Source: Flavobacteriales bacterium
GTDB lineage: Bacteria; Bacteroidota; Bacteroidia; Flavobacteriales; Flavobacteriaceae
Assembly (NCBI GenBank): GCA_015494775.1
Contig: WGAP01000022.1
Coordinates: forward strand, 1-7,952
Direction of reading: 5' to 3'
DNA length: 7,952 bases
Shown: one piece after another, positions 1-5,667 of the stretch
How the letters are laid out: the number at the start of each line of letters is the position of its first letter
Position numbering within the stretch: position 1 is the first letter of the stretch
Translations under genes and position numbers: made by a program
The notes under the pieces: generated by a model
Database searches by the model: none
The model's input: the letters and a program-made list of their open reading frames with translations, nothing else
Told to the model about the DNA's origin: nothing

Positions 1-905
1 CCGAAGCGGAAAAGGCCGCCAAAGATTTGCCCTTCGGGCAAGTGCTGCTTTTGGAAAACCTGCGTTTTGATCCGCGCGAAAAGAAAGGCGATACGGAATT
101 TGCCCGGGAACTTGCCCGGCTTGGCGATATTTATGTAAATGACGCCTTCGGCACCGCCCACCGTGCCCATGCCAGTACGGCGGTCATTGCACAATTTTTT
201 CCGGAACGCAAAGCGGCGGGTTATCTTTTGGCCGGTGAAGCCGAAACCATCAAAAAACTTCTGACCGAAAGCCGTTATCCGGTTACGGCCATTATTGGCG
301 GCGCAAAGGTTTCGAGCAAAATCGGCGTGTTGGAAAACCTGCTCAATGTGGTGGACAATCTGGTGATTGTGGGCGGAATGGCTTTTACGTTCCTCAAAGC
401 CCTGGGTTATCCTACGGGAAACTCCCTGGTGGAAGACGATTATGTGGAAACCGCCCGAAAAATTCTGGATAAAGCACGGGAAAACAATATTCGCATACTT
501 CTGCCCGTTGATGTTGTGGCGGCCGACCGCTTTGCGCCCGATGCCCGAACGCGCAATGTCAGCGCCGACGACATCCCGGACGGATGGATGGGCCTGGACA
601 TTGGTCCCGAAACGCGCCGGCAAATCGCCAATGTAGTGGAAAAATCCAAAACCGTGCTATGGAACGGCCCGGCAGGTGTGTTCGAAATGAAACCTTTTGC
701 CGAAGGAACGGTTGCCATTGCGCACGCATTGGCCGATGCCACCCGCAAAGGCGCCTTTACCGTAGTGGGCGGCGGCGATTCGGTGGCGGCATTGGAAAAA
801 TACGGCTTGGCCGACAAGGTCAGCTATGTTTCCACCGGCGGCGGCGCCATGCTCGAAATGCTCGAAGGAAAGGAACTTCCGGGCATCAAAGCCCTCGAAG
901 AATAA
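1..905 (+). CDS. pgk: Phosphoglycerate kinase, 3' part (5' end outside window)
   Basis: Phosphoglycerate kinase transfers phosphate from 1,3-bisphosphoglycerate to ADP in cytosolic glycolysis. The frame is open from base 3 and ends at TAA 903-905, giving about 300 residues. The family is usually near 395, so roughly 95 N-terminal residues lie upstream. The TTG at 27 is not a real start because the family similarity continues upstream of it. Family signatures seen in order: ENLRF (about 54-68), VNDAFGTAHRAHAST (about 135-179), IIGGAKVSSKIGVLENLL (about 289-342), LPVDVVAADRF (about 501-533), TVLWNGPAGVFE (651-686) and the nucleotide-loop GGGDS (768-782), followed by STGGGA near the C-terminus. 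The second Rossmann-like (ATP) domain is intact with no frameshift. The next gene starts 20 bp downstream on the same strand, so co-transcription with the cell-wall genes is likely. Confidence 0.97.
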   Translation, partial: EAEKAAKDLPFGQVLLLENLRFDPREKKGDTEFARELARLGDIYVNDAFGTAHRAHASTAVIAQFFPERKAAGYLLAGEAETIKKLLTESRYPVTAIIGGAKVSSKIGVLENLLNVVDNLVIVGGMAFTFLKALGYPTGNSLVEDDYVETARKILDKARENNIRILLPVDVVAADRFAPDARTRNVSADDIPDGWMGLDIGPETRRQIANVVEKSKTVLWNGPAGVFEMKPFAEGTVAIAHALADATRKGAFTVVGGGDSVAALEKYGLADKVSYVSTGGGAMLEMLEGKELPGIKALEE

Positions 906-925
906 ACCATGAAACGACGTGCTAA

Positions 926-2434
926 ATGAAATGGATCAAAAGTTTTATTGCTATTTTAATTTTCGGTTTATCGCTTAAAATAACGGCCCAAACCCACAAT
1001 CCTGCCGATACCATCACCTATATCCACAGTTTGGATCAATTGCGCACCGTTCTGACCGATTCGCTTGTGCGCGCCGACAGCTTGTGGTATCGCGGATTTT
1101 ACAATCCCGACGGCAATCATTATGTGTGGGAACCGGTGGATACTTTGGCGGTGGACAGCGATAGCTTGCAAATGCCGGTAACGATAAATGACGATACACT
1201 GCGCCGGCAAATCGAACGGCTCAATGCCACATCGCCCATCGAAATCGTATATCATCCGGGATTGGTTTCGGTGATCAAATATTATTTGACCAAACGAAAA
1301 AAATATTTGGAAAAGGTATTCGGACAAGCCGAACATTATTATTTTCCTTTGTTCGAATCTTATTTGGACAAAAATAATTTGCCGCTCGAAATCAAATTTC
1401 TCCCCATCATCGAATCGGCTTTGAATCCCCGTGCCCAATCGCGTATGGGCGCGCGCGGGCTTTGGCAGTTTATGTATTTTACGGGCAAACGTTACGGCTT
1501 GGAAATCACTTCGTATTTGGACGAACGTATGTCGCCCGAACGCTCCACCCAAGCCGCCTGCGACCATCTGAACGAACTCTACGGGCTTTTTAAGGATTGG
1601 AATTTGGCTTTGGCCGCCTACAATTCGGGCCCGGGCAATGTGAGCAAGGCCATCCGACGCTCGGGCGGTTACCGGAACTATTGGAACCTGCGGCCTTTTT
1701 TGCCGCGCGAAACAGCGGGTTATATTCCGCAATTCCAAGCCGTTTGGTTCCTGTATGCCTACAAGGATTACTACGGCATCCATCCCCGCAAAATTCCCTA
1801 CGATTATATCCGCACCGACACCATCCGGGTGCGTCAATCCATCTCGTTCGACCAATTGCATCGTTTGTTCGGTATTCCGGTGGCCGAATTGGAATTTCTC
1901 AATCCCGCTTACCGGCTCAATATCGTGCCTTATGTACCCGAAAAAAGCTATGCGCTCCGCTTGCCCTATCAAATGGCCCGCCGGTTTAAGGCCTACGAAC
2001 CGCAAATTTATGCTTCGGTCCAAGCCGATTGGGACAAAAGGGAAAAGCCGCTACCCAAATTTTATAAACTCCCTACCTACGTTGTTTACCGCATTCGCCC
2101 GGGCGATTACCTGGGTCGCATTGCCCGTAAATACCATACTACGGTTCGCAACATAAAAAAATGGAACCACTTGCGTAGCAGCCGTTTGCGTATCGGGCAG
2201 AAGTTGCGCATCTATACGCGTTATCCCGTTTATGCCGGCCGTTCCACAACACCGAAAAAACAGCTCAAACCCGCCCGCGGGGGCACCATTATCTACCATA
2301 CGGTGCGTGAAGGAGATTCATTATGGCAGATTTCGCGCAAATATCGCGTTTCGGTACAAGATTTGCAGCGATGGAATGGAATCAAGGGTACCAAACTCAA
2401 ACCCGGTACCCGGCTCAAAATCTACAAGTCATGA
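926..2434 (+). CDS. Secreted MltD-type lytic transglycosylase with two LysM repeats
   Basis: This is a predicted periplasmic murein lytic transglycosylase of 502 residues that would cleave the MurNAc-GlcNAc bond of peptidoglycan. Residues 1 to about 21 form a signal peptide (Lys-rich start, hydrophobic core, likely cleavage near TAQ); there is no lipobox. A family-specific N-terminal region follows. The SLT/MltD catalytic domain covers about 135-290: it has the general-acid glutamate E163 in PIIESALNP, then GARGLWQFM and the ALAAYNSGPGNV motif. Two LysM peptidoglycan-binding repeats close the protein at about 386-430 and 455-500, each with a D-LxxIxxKY core and a K-W-N segment. The start ATG 926 immediately precedes the signal peptide. 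Its stop overlaps the next start (ATGA at 2431-2434), which suggests translational coupling. The domain order equals E. coli MltD, but I leave the symbol blank because Bacteroidota carry several paralogues. Confidence 0.93.
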   Translation: MKWIKSFIAILIFGLSLKITAQTHNPADTITYIHSLDQLRTVLTDSLVRADSLWYRGFYNPDGNHYVWEPVDTLAVDSDSLQMPVTINDDTLRRQIERLNATSPIEIVYHPGLVSVIKYYLTKRKKYLEKVFGQAEHYYFPLFESYLDKNNLPLEIKFLPIIESALNPRAQSRMGARGLWQFMYFTGKRYGLEITSYLDERMSPERSTQAACDHLNELYGLFKDWNLALAAYNSGPGNVSKAIRRSGGYRNYWNLRPFLPRETAGYIPQFQAVWFLYAYKDYYGIHPRKIPYDYIRTDTIRVRQSISFDQLHRLFGIPVAELEFLNPAYRLNIVPYVPEKSYALRLPYQMARRFKAYEPQIYASVQADWDKREKPLPKFYKLPTYVVYRIRPGDYLGRIARKYHTTVRNIKKWNHLRSSRLRIGQKLRIYTRYPVYAGRSTTPKKQLKPARGGTIIYHTVREGDSLWQISRKYRVSVQDLQRWNGIKGTKLKPGTRLKIYKS

Positions 2435-3393
2435 AAATGCTACGCTTGCTTACGGTTTTGTTGGCAATGACGATGGCGGCCTGCAAGCCGTCCACGCCCA
2501 TCAGGCCGCAATCCTTCGGCTATGTCAATTCCATCCTTTTGGTGATGGACAACAATGCCTGGAAAGGAGCCCCGGGCGATACCATACGCAAGTATTTTGC
2601 CCGCGATTACGAAGTGCTTCCGCAACGCGAACCTTTGTTCAGCATCAGTCAGATTTCGCCCAAGATTTTCGATAAAAGTTTCTTTATTCAGCGGAATATT
2701 CTCATCATCAAAACCGGCGATACGAGCGGCGTAAGTTTTATCCGCGATCGCTATGCCAAACCCCAATTGATGGTAACCATCCAAGGCAAGGATTACAACG
2801 ATATTTACCGTTTGCTCCGCCAAAATGCCGACCGGATTATCAGGGCTTTCCGGCAAAACGAGAAGGCCTTGATTGCTTCGCGTAAGTTCAAAACTTTTGT
2901 GGGCGATTCGCTCATTCGCAAAGAACTTCATATTTCCATCAAAATTCCCGATTATTTCAAATTGATCGTGCACAAAAACGGATTTTTCTGGTACCGTCAC
3001 GACCTGAAATTCGGTTCCAAAAACATATTGCTCTACAAGGTTCCCCTGAAAAGCATCGACAGTTTGGCTGCGGCTGTTCCGCGTATGCGCGATAGCATCG
3101 GCAAACTATATATTCCCGGGCCTTTGGCGGGTTCGTATGTGCGCACCGAGCGCACTTTTTCGCCCGTTCAACACAGGGTGGAAATCAACGGCATCCGAGC
3201 CGTCGAAAGCCGTGGATTGTGGGAAATGGAAAACGATTATATGGCCGGGCCTTATGTGAATTATATCCTTCCGTTGCCCAAGCATCACATCGCCGTGGTG
3301 CTGGAAGGATTTATTTACCTGCCCATGGAAAACAAGCGTAACCTGATGACCGAATTGGAAGCCATCCTGGAAACCGCGCGTCCGGTGGACTGA
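2431..3393 (+). CDS. DUF4837 family lipoprotein
   Basis: This encodes 320 residues with a lipoprotein signal peptide: a short basic start, a hydrophobic stretch, and a lipobox ending MAAC, with C18 as the lipidated cysteine. I start it at ATG 2431, which overlaps the transglycosylase stop (ATGA) and places the signal peptide at the N-terminus. An upstream in-frame start would add residues that would bury the signal peptide. The body matches my knowledge of DUF4837, a Bacteroidota family of unknown function. Recognisable parts are the early DxxWKG...GDTIRKYF segment, LPQREPLF, and the C-terminal GLWEMENDYMAGPYVNY motif followed by a strand-rich VVLEGFIYLP region and an ELEAIL helix. Coupling to a peptidoglycan lytic enzyme suggests an envelope role, but that is inference from context only. 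No catalytic motif is evident. Confidence 0.85.
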   Translation: MKMLRLLTVLLAMTMAACKPSTPIRPQSFGYVNSILLVMDNNAWKGAPGDTIRKYFARDYEVLPQREPLFSISQISPKIFDKSFFIQRNILIIKTGDTSGVSFIRDRYAKPQLMVTIQGKDYNDIYRLLRQNADRIIRAFRQNEKALIASRKFKTFVGDSLIRKELHISIKIPDYFKLIVHKNGFFWYRHDLKFGSKNILLYKVPLKSIDSLAAAVPRMRDSIGKLYIPGPLAGSYVRTERTFSPVQHRVEINGIRAVESRGLWEMENDYMAGPYVNYILPLPKHHIAVVLEGFIYLPMENKRNLMTELEAILETARPVD

Positions 3394-3408
3394 ACGGAAT
3401 TAGGAAAC

Positions 3409-3603
3409 TTATTGGTCCTTGGGTTCGGATTTAGCTTTGTCTTCGTCCTTAACGGCATTTTTAAATTCCTTGATGCCGCCGCCCAGGCCGCGCATCAGTT
3501 CGGGGATTTTCTTGCCGCCGAAAAGCAAAAGGACAATAACCACGATCAATATAACTTCGGTGCTTCCTATCCAACCCAAAGGCACAATACCTAGCAAGTT
3601 CAT
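3409..3603 (-). CDS. tatA: Twin-arginine translocase subunit TatA/E
   Basis: This 64-residue protein is a TatA/TatE-type subunit, which oligomerises with TatBC in the inner membrane to export folded proteins with twin-arginine signals. It has a short N-terminal segment and one transmembrane helix (about 17-28, VILIVVIVLLLFGG) preceded by the polar residue E16. Then come the family hinge FGGKKIPEL, the amphipathic helix with GLGGGIKEFKNAV, and a charged, highly soluble tail. Length and order fit TatA rather than the longer TatB. It is convergent with the DUF4837 gene, leaving only 15 bp between the two stops. It lies 47 bp downstream of fabD on the same strand, so it could be read from fabD or from its own -7-like box at 3620-3627. 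No tatC is in the window. Confidence 0.95.
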   Translation of the reverse strand: MNLLGIVPLGWIGSTEVILIVVIVLLLFGGKKIPELMRGLGGGIKEFKNAVKDEDKAKSEPKDQ

Positions 3604-3619
3604 AACATTAATTTTACCA

Positions 3620-3627
3620 CAAAGTTA
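3620..3627 (-). promoter_or_regulatory. Putative tatA -7 box (TAACTTTG)
   Basis: Reading the minus strand, TAACTTTG matches the Bacteroidetes -7 consensus TAnnTTTG and ends 16 bases before the tatA start codon at 3603. I see no TTTG or TTG at the expected -33 distance, so it may be a weak promoter or a chance match in the fabD-tatA gap. Confidence 0.45.
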
Positions 3628-3650
3628 GCAAATTATTCCGGCTTTGGGGT

Positions 3651-4535
3651 TTAAAGCTCCGCTTTGACACCCTTTACCGAGCGGTCGATTTTGCGCAGCA
3701 GGCCCAAAAGCACTTTACCCGGCCCCACTTCGTAGAATTCGCCGGCTCCGTCGGCAATCATCCGGCGGATGCTTTGCGTCCAGCGAACGGGTGCCGTAAG
3801 TTGGGCAATCAGGTTTTGGCGGATTCGGTCGGGATCGGTTTCGGGCGTAGCCGTTGCATTTTGATAAACGGGCGCTTGCGGCACTTCGAAACGGGTATTT
3901 TCGATGGCCCGTGCCAGTTCGACCCGCGCCGGTTCCATCAAGGGCGAATGGAAGGCACCGCCCACGTTGAGCATCACCACGCGGCGTGCGCCGGCTTCGG
4001 TCAGTTTTGCGGCGGCTTCTTCAACGGCTTTTACTTCGCCCGAAATGACCAATTGGCCGGGCGAGTTGTAATTGGCCGGCACCACCACACCCGGCGTTTC
4101 GGCGCAAATACGTTCCACCGTTTCGTCGTCCAGTCCCAGCACGGCGGCCATGGTGCTGCGGGTTTGTTCGGTGGCCTTTTGCATGGCTTGGGCCCGGCGG
4201 GCCACCAGTCGAAGGCCGTCTTCGAACGAAAGGGCGCCCGTGGCGGTGAGGGCCGAAAATTCTCCCAACGAATGCCCCGCTGCCATATCGGGCCGGAAAT
4301 CATCGCCCATCAACTCGGCCATGATAACCGAATGCAGAAAAATGGCCGGTTGGGTCACGCGGGTTTGCCGCAAATCCTCCTCACTGCCGTCAAACATCAG
4401 GTCGGTGATGCGGAAACCCAATATTTCGTTGGCCTGTTCAAAGCGGTCGCGTGCGCGGGCATATTTTTCGTACAAATCCTTTCCCATGCCGGGAAATTGC
4501 GCTCCCTGTCCGGGAAACATATAGGCCTTTTTCAT
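3651..4535 (-). CDS. fabD: Malonyl-CoA:ACP transacylase FabD
   Basis: FabD moves the malonyl group from malonyl-CoA to acyl carrier protein, supplying the extender unit for type II fatty-acid synthesis in the cytosol. The protein is 294 residues, typical for the family. The N-terminal FPGQGAQ motif carries Q10 of the oxyanion hole. The nucleophile S89 sits in GHSLGEFSAL, R114 (in VARRAQAM) is the residue that binds the malonyl carboxylate, and H196 (in GGAFHSPLM) completes the Ser-His dyad. A late VGPGKVLLGLLRKI segment is also family-typical. ATG 4535 places FPGQG at residues 7-11, as expected. A -7 box lies 14 bases upstream. tatA follows downstream on the same strand after 47 bp. No other fab genes are adjacent. 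Confidence 0.97.
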   Translation of the reverse strand: MKKAYMFPGQGAQFPGMGKDLYEKYARARDRFEQANEILGFRITDLMFDGSEEDLRQTRVTQPAIFLHSVIMAELMGDDFRPDMAAGHSLGEFSALTATGALSFEDGLRLVARRAQAMQKATEQTRSTMAAVLGLDDETVERICAETPGVVVPANYNSPGQLVISGEVKAVEEAAAKLTEAGARRVVMLNVGGAFHSPLMEPARVELARAIENTRFEVPQAPVYQNATATPETDPDRIRQNLIAQLTAPVRWTQSIRRMIADGAGEFYEVGPGKVLLGLLRKIDRSVKGVKAEL

Positions 4536-4548
4536 ACCGTAGTTTTTG

Positions 4549-4556
4549 CAAAGATA
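4549..4556 (-). promoter_or_regulatory. Putative fabD -7 box (TATCTTTG)
   Basis: On the minus strand TATCTTTG fits the TAnnTTTG -7 consensus and ends 13 bases before the fabD ATG, implying a very short leader. The -33 region at the matching distance has no clear TTTG. A 7-bp inverted repeat (CTCCGAA 4577-4583 / TTCGGAG 4596-4602) lies just upstream. Its role, if any, is unknown. Confidence 0.6.
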
Positions 4557-4604
4557 TTGATTTTTGGCCGGTAATGCTCCGAAGGAGAAACAAAGTTCGG
4601 AGGG

Positions 4605-4635
4605 TTTGCGATGGCTAAAAAATTACGTATATTTG
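4605..4635 (+). promoter_or_regulatory. Promoter of the tRNA operon (-33 TTTG, -7 TATATTTG)
   Basis: TTTG at 4605-4608 and TATATTTG at 4628-4635 are separated by 19 bp. This matches the Bacteroidetes two-part promoter (TTTG / TAnnTTTG) in both sequence and spacing. The first mature tRNA base lies 20 bases downstream of the -7 box, leaving room for a short 5' leader. It is the best promoter in the window. Confidence 0.8.
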
Positions 4636-4655
4636 CACGCGTTTTTTGACAGACC

Positions 4656-4728
4656 GACCCGGTAGCTCAGTAGGTAGAGCATCTCCCTTTTAAGGAGAGG
4701 GTCCTGAGTTCGAGCCTCAGCCGGGTCA
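4656..4728 (+). tRNA. tRNA-Lys (anticodon TTT), copy 1
   Basis: This 73-base cloverleaf pairs throughout. The acceptor is GACCCGG 4656-4662 with CCGGGTC 4721-4727 and discriminator A4728. The D stem is GCTC/GAGC (4665-4668/4677-4680). The anticodon stem is TCTCC/GGAGA (4682-4686/4694-4698) around CTTTTAA, giving anticodon TTT at 4689-4691. The variable loop is GGGTC and the T stem is CTGAG/CTCAG around TTCGAGC. CCA is not encoded. It is the first tRNA of a three-gene transcription unit. Confidence 0.98.
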
Positions 4729-4748
4729 CTTTTTGATTGCGGGTTTCC

Positions 4749-4821
4749 GACCCGGTAGCTCAGTAGGTAGAGCATCTCCCTTTTAAGGAGAGGGTCCTGA
4801 GTTCGAGCCTCAGCCGGGTCA
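4749..4821 (+). tRNA. tRNA-Lys (anticodon TTT), copy 2
   Basis: This is a base-for-base identical copy of the tRNA-Lys gene at 4656-4728, shifted by 93 bp and separated from it by a 20-base spacer. Identity extends two bases beyond each end of the gene (4654-4730 equals 4747-4823), so the repeat is 77 bp. All stems pair as in copy 1, the anticodon is again TTT, and CCA is not encoded. The arrangement points to a recent tandem duplication or to gene conversion keeping the copies the same. Confidence 0.98.
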
Positions 4822-4830
4822 CTCCCCCCT

Positions 4831-4916
4831 GCGCACGTGGCGGAATTGGTAGACGCGCTAGGTTGAGGGCCTAGTGGCCATTACAGGCCGTGCAGGTTCA
4901 ACTCCTGTCGTGCGCA
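4831..4916 (+). tRNA. tRNA-Leu (anticodon GAG)
   Basis: This is an 86-base class II tRNA with a long variable arm. The acceptor is GCGCACG 4831-4837 with CGTGCGC 4909-4915 and discriminator A4916. The anticodon stem is CTAGG/CCTAG (4858-4862/4870-4874) around TTGAGGG, giving anticodon GAG at 4865-4867, which reads CUC/CUU leucine codons. The variable arm has a GGCC/GGCC stem (4876-4879/4886-4889). The T stem 4892-4896/4904-4908 encloses TTCAACT. CCA is not encoded. It starts 9 bases after the second tRNA-Lys and is followed by a terminator. Confidence 0.97.
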
Positions 4917-4930
4917 CCCTTTTTGGCGGT

Positions 4931-4961
4931 CCGCTTCCGGTTTTACGGGAGCGGATTTTTT
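4931..4961 (+). terminator. Rho-independent terminator of the tRNA operon
   Basis: CCGCTTCCG (4931-4939) pairs with CGGGAGCGG (4946-4954), nine pairs with one T-G, around a 6-base loop. It is followed by A and a run of six T (4956-4961). Its place 15 bases after tRNA-Leu makes it the natural end of the three-tRNA transcript. Confidence 0.9.
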
Positions 4962-4999
4962 ATTGGTGAAGGGTTTCGCGAGCCGTCGGGGCGCCGGCG

Positions 5000-5016
5000 G
5001 CGGAATGAAATTCCGC
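5000..5016. repeat. 7-bp inverted repeat GCGGAAT-GAA-ATTCCGC
   Basis: A perfect 7-bp palindrome with a 3-base loop lies between two copies of GCGCCGGCGGCG (4991-5002 and 5015-5026). The repeat copies overlap the palindrome's outer bases. It is followed by CAAAG and no T run, so it is not an obvious terminator. Confidence 0.6.
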
Positions 5017-5105
5017 GCCGGCGGCGCAAAGTAACAGAAGGATATTTCGGCCTTTTTTCTTACGATTGTTCATTTACGATTATCCCAGGAAATACCGTCG
5101 GGTGT

Positions 5106-5325
5106 TTGCGCCGCCGGCCCCGCGCCTTCGGCGCGGCGCCGGCGCCCCTTGTCTCGCTCCACGGGCTCCGAAGCCCTTGGGCGCCTTCGCTGCGCTTCGG
5201 CGCCGGCGGTCTTCTTCGCCTGCTTCGGCAGCCCGTTCCGGTCTGCCTGCGCTGTCCGCATCAGCCCTGCGGTCTGCTGCGGGCTCCACGAGCCCTTCGG
5301 TCTCGTTCCGCTACAATTTTTTAAT
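5106..5325. repeat. Array of short TTC(G)-looped hairpins with repeated GGGCTCC units
   Basis: Five short perfect hairpins follow each other: CGCGCC/GGCGCG (5121-5126/5130-5135, loop TTC), GGGCT/AGCCC (5163-5167/5172-5176), GGCGCC/GGCGCC (5180-5185/5199-5204), CTGC-TTCG-GCAG (5220-5231, a C(TTCG)G tetraloop) and GGGCT/AGCCC (5281-5285/5291-5295). The units GGGCTCCGAAGCCCTT (5163-5178) and GGGCTCCACGAGCCCTT (5281-5297) are diverged direct repeats. The array ends in CTACAATTTTTT (5311-5322). A similar ACAATTTTT recurs at 5424-5432 in the next module. There is no supportable protein, and the direction is unknown. Confidence 0.6.
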
Positions 5326-5330
5326 GTGGA

Positions 5331-5348
5331 CGCGCGATTTATCGCGCG
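5331..5348. repeat. 8-bp perfect hairpin CGCGCGAT-TT-ATCGCGCG
   Basis: A perfect 8-bp inverted repeat with a 2-base centre sits between the hairpin array and the cloverleaf-like module. It is followed by GGAAAAGG and no T tract. It could extrude as a small cruciform or be a repeat-element boundary, but nothing in the sequence shows a function. Confidence 0.65.
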
Positions 5349-5362
5349 GGAAAAGGCCGGCG

Positions 5363-5453
5363 GCTGAGTGCTGCGAACGTAGTGAGCAGTGTATCGAAGC
5401 CCCGGCCGTCCGGTCGCTTCGATACAATTTTTGCTGCGCAAAAATCACTCAGC
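5363..5453. other. Cloverleaf-like four-way junction element (possible structured RNA or repeat)
   Basis: This 91-base segment folds almost completely. P1 is GCTGAGTG 5363-5370 with CACTCAGC 5446-5453. P2 is CTGC/GCAG (5371-5374/5386-5389), capped by facing GA/GA bases and an AC/GT pair around GTA. P3 is TGTATCGAAGC/GCTTCGATACA (5390-5400/5416-5426), with an inner CCGG/CCGG stem (5402-5405/5410-5413). P4 is TTTTTGC/GCAAAAA (5428-5434/5438-5444, loop TGC). P1 to P3 abut without gaps, and only A5427 and T5445 are unpaired at the junction. It is not a tRNA: it lacks D and T motifs and an anticodon loop of the right size. It may be an ncRNA, a regulatory RNA or a mobile palindromic repeat. The transcribed strand is not known. 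Confidence 0.6.
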
Positions 5454-5488
5454 GACCTTAGTCCCCTGCGCCAGCGGGCGAAGCGGTT

Positions 5489-5601
5489 ACGGGCCGGTTG
5501 CGCGCCCGTGCATTTTCCCGCGGGCGGAGGCGACCAGCAGGAAGCCCCACGCACCGCGGGGGCGCGTAGCGCCGAAATGCCGGTGCGGGCAGCCGGCCCG
5601 T
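5489..5601. other. Long stem with gap-free three-way junction (possible structured RNA or repeat)
   Basis: Four stems nest without conflict. The outer stem is 13 bp (5489-5501/5589-5601, one T-G). Then comes a symmetric 8x8 internal loop (5502-5509/5581-5588). A 7-bp stem follows (5510-5516/5574-5580, one T-G). It opens directly into CCCGCGG/CCGCGGG (5517-5523/5554-5560) and GGCGC-GTA-GCGCC (5561-5573), with no unpaired base at the junction. The 30-base terminal loop 5524-5553 is purine-rich. A 12-bp palindrome GCGCCCGGGCGC (5615-5626) follows outside. GC-rich sequence pairs easily, but the AT-containing stem (GCATTTT/GAAATGC) and the clean junction argue for a real fold. Confidence 0.55.
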
Positions 5602-5659
5602 TTGAGCGGAGCACGCGCCCGGGCGCCCTAACCAAGTGGATTTTTCGGATTGTTTGGAT

Positions 5660-5667
5660 TATCTTTG
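5660..5667 (+). promoter_or_regulatory. Putative -7 box (TATCTTTG) for the membrane-protein gene
   Basis: TATCTTTG fits TAnnTTTG and lies 18 bases before ATG 5686, in AT-richer DNA just after the GC-rich block. It is the same eight bases as the fabD box. No TTTG is found about 19 bp upstream, so the -33 element is degenerate. The box also rules out the TTG at 5650 as a start codon, because that codon would precede the transcript. Confidence 0.6.

Larger units (their letters stand above)
4962..5650. other. Gene-free, GC-rich block of inverted repeats between tRNA operon and membrane-protein gene
   Basis: This stretch of about 690 bp holds no gene I can support. Most of it is much richer in G+C than its neighbours. 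Several frames are open, but only because stop codons are AT-rich. Their translations are low-complexity Arg/Ala/Pro/Ser strings with no domain. Bases 4962-5105 contain a small palindrome, a 12-bp direct repeat GCGCCGGCGGCG (4991-5002 and 5015-5026) and two copies of TTACGATT (5060-5067, 5074-5081). From 5106 to about 5628 inverted repeats are almost continuous, in at least four modules listed separately. The sequence returns to ordinary AT-richer intergenic DNA at about 5629. I see no integrase, transposase or terminal repeats. The block could be a mosaic of intergenic repeat elements or contain a structured RNA. Confidence 0.75.

Noticed and set aside
968..2023. 351-codon open frame antisense to the transglycosylase gene
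   Set aside because: The plus-strand frame has a signal peptide, a catalytic domain and LysM repeats. The antisense product matches nothing I know and is a codon-usage shadow.
3394..3408. Terminator between the convergent DUF4837 and tatA genes
   Set aside because: The 15-bp gap has no hairpin with a T run on either strand.
3774..4574. 266-codon open frame antisense to fabD
   Set aside because: fabD on the other strand has all its catalytic motifs. The antisense product is a His/Gly-rich shadow.
5038..5058. Possible terminator AAGG...CCTTTTTTCT
   Set aside because: The stem is only 4 bp with a 9-base loop, and a strong terminator for the tRNA operon already exists at 4931-4961.
5363..5453. 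The cloverleaf-like element as a tRNA or tRNA pseudogene
   Set aside because: It has no D-arm or T-loop consensus and no 7-base anticodon loop. The stem lengths (8, 6, 11, 7) do not fit tRNA.
4897..5650. Possible integrated element using the tRNA-Leu 3' end as attachment site
   Set aside because: I found no second copy of the tRNA 3' end downstream and no integrase. The terminator directly after the tRNA is intact.
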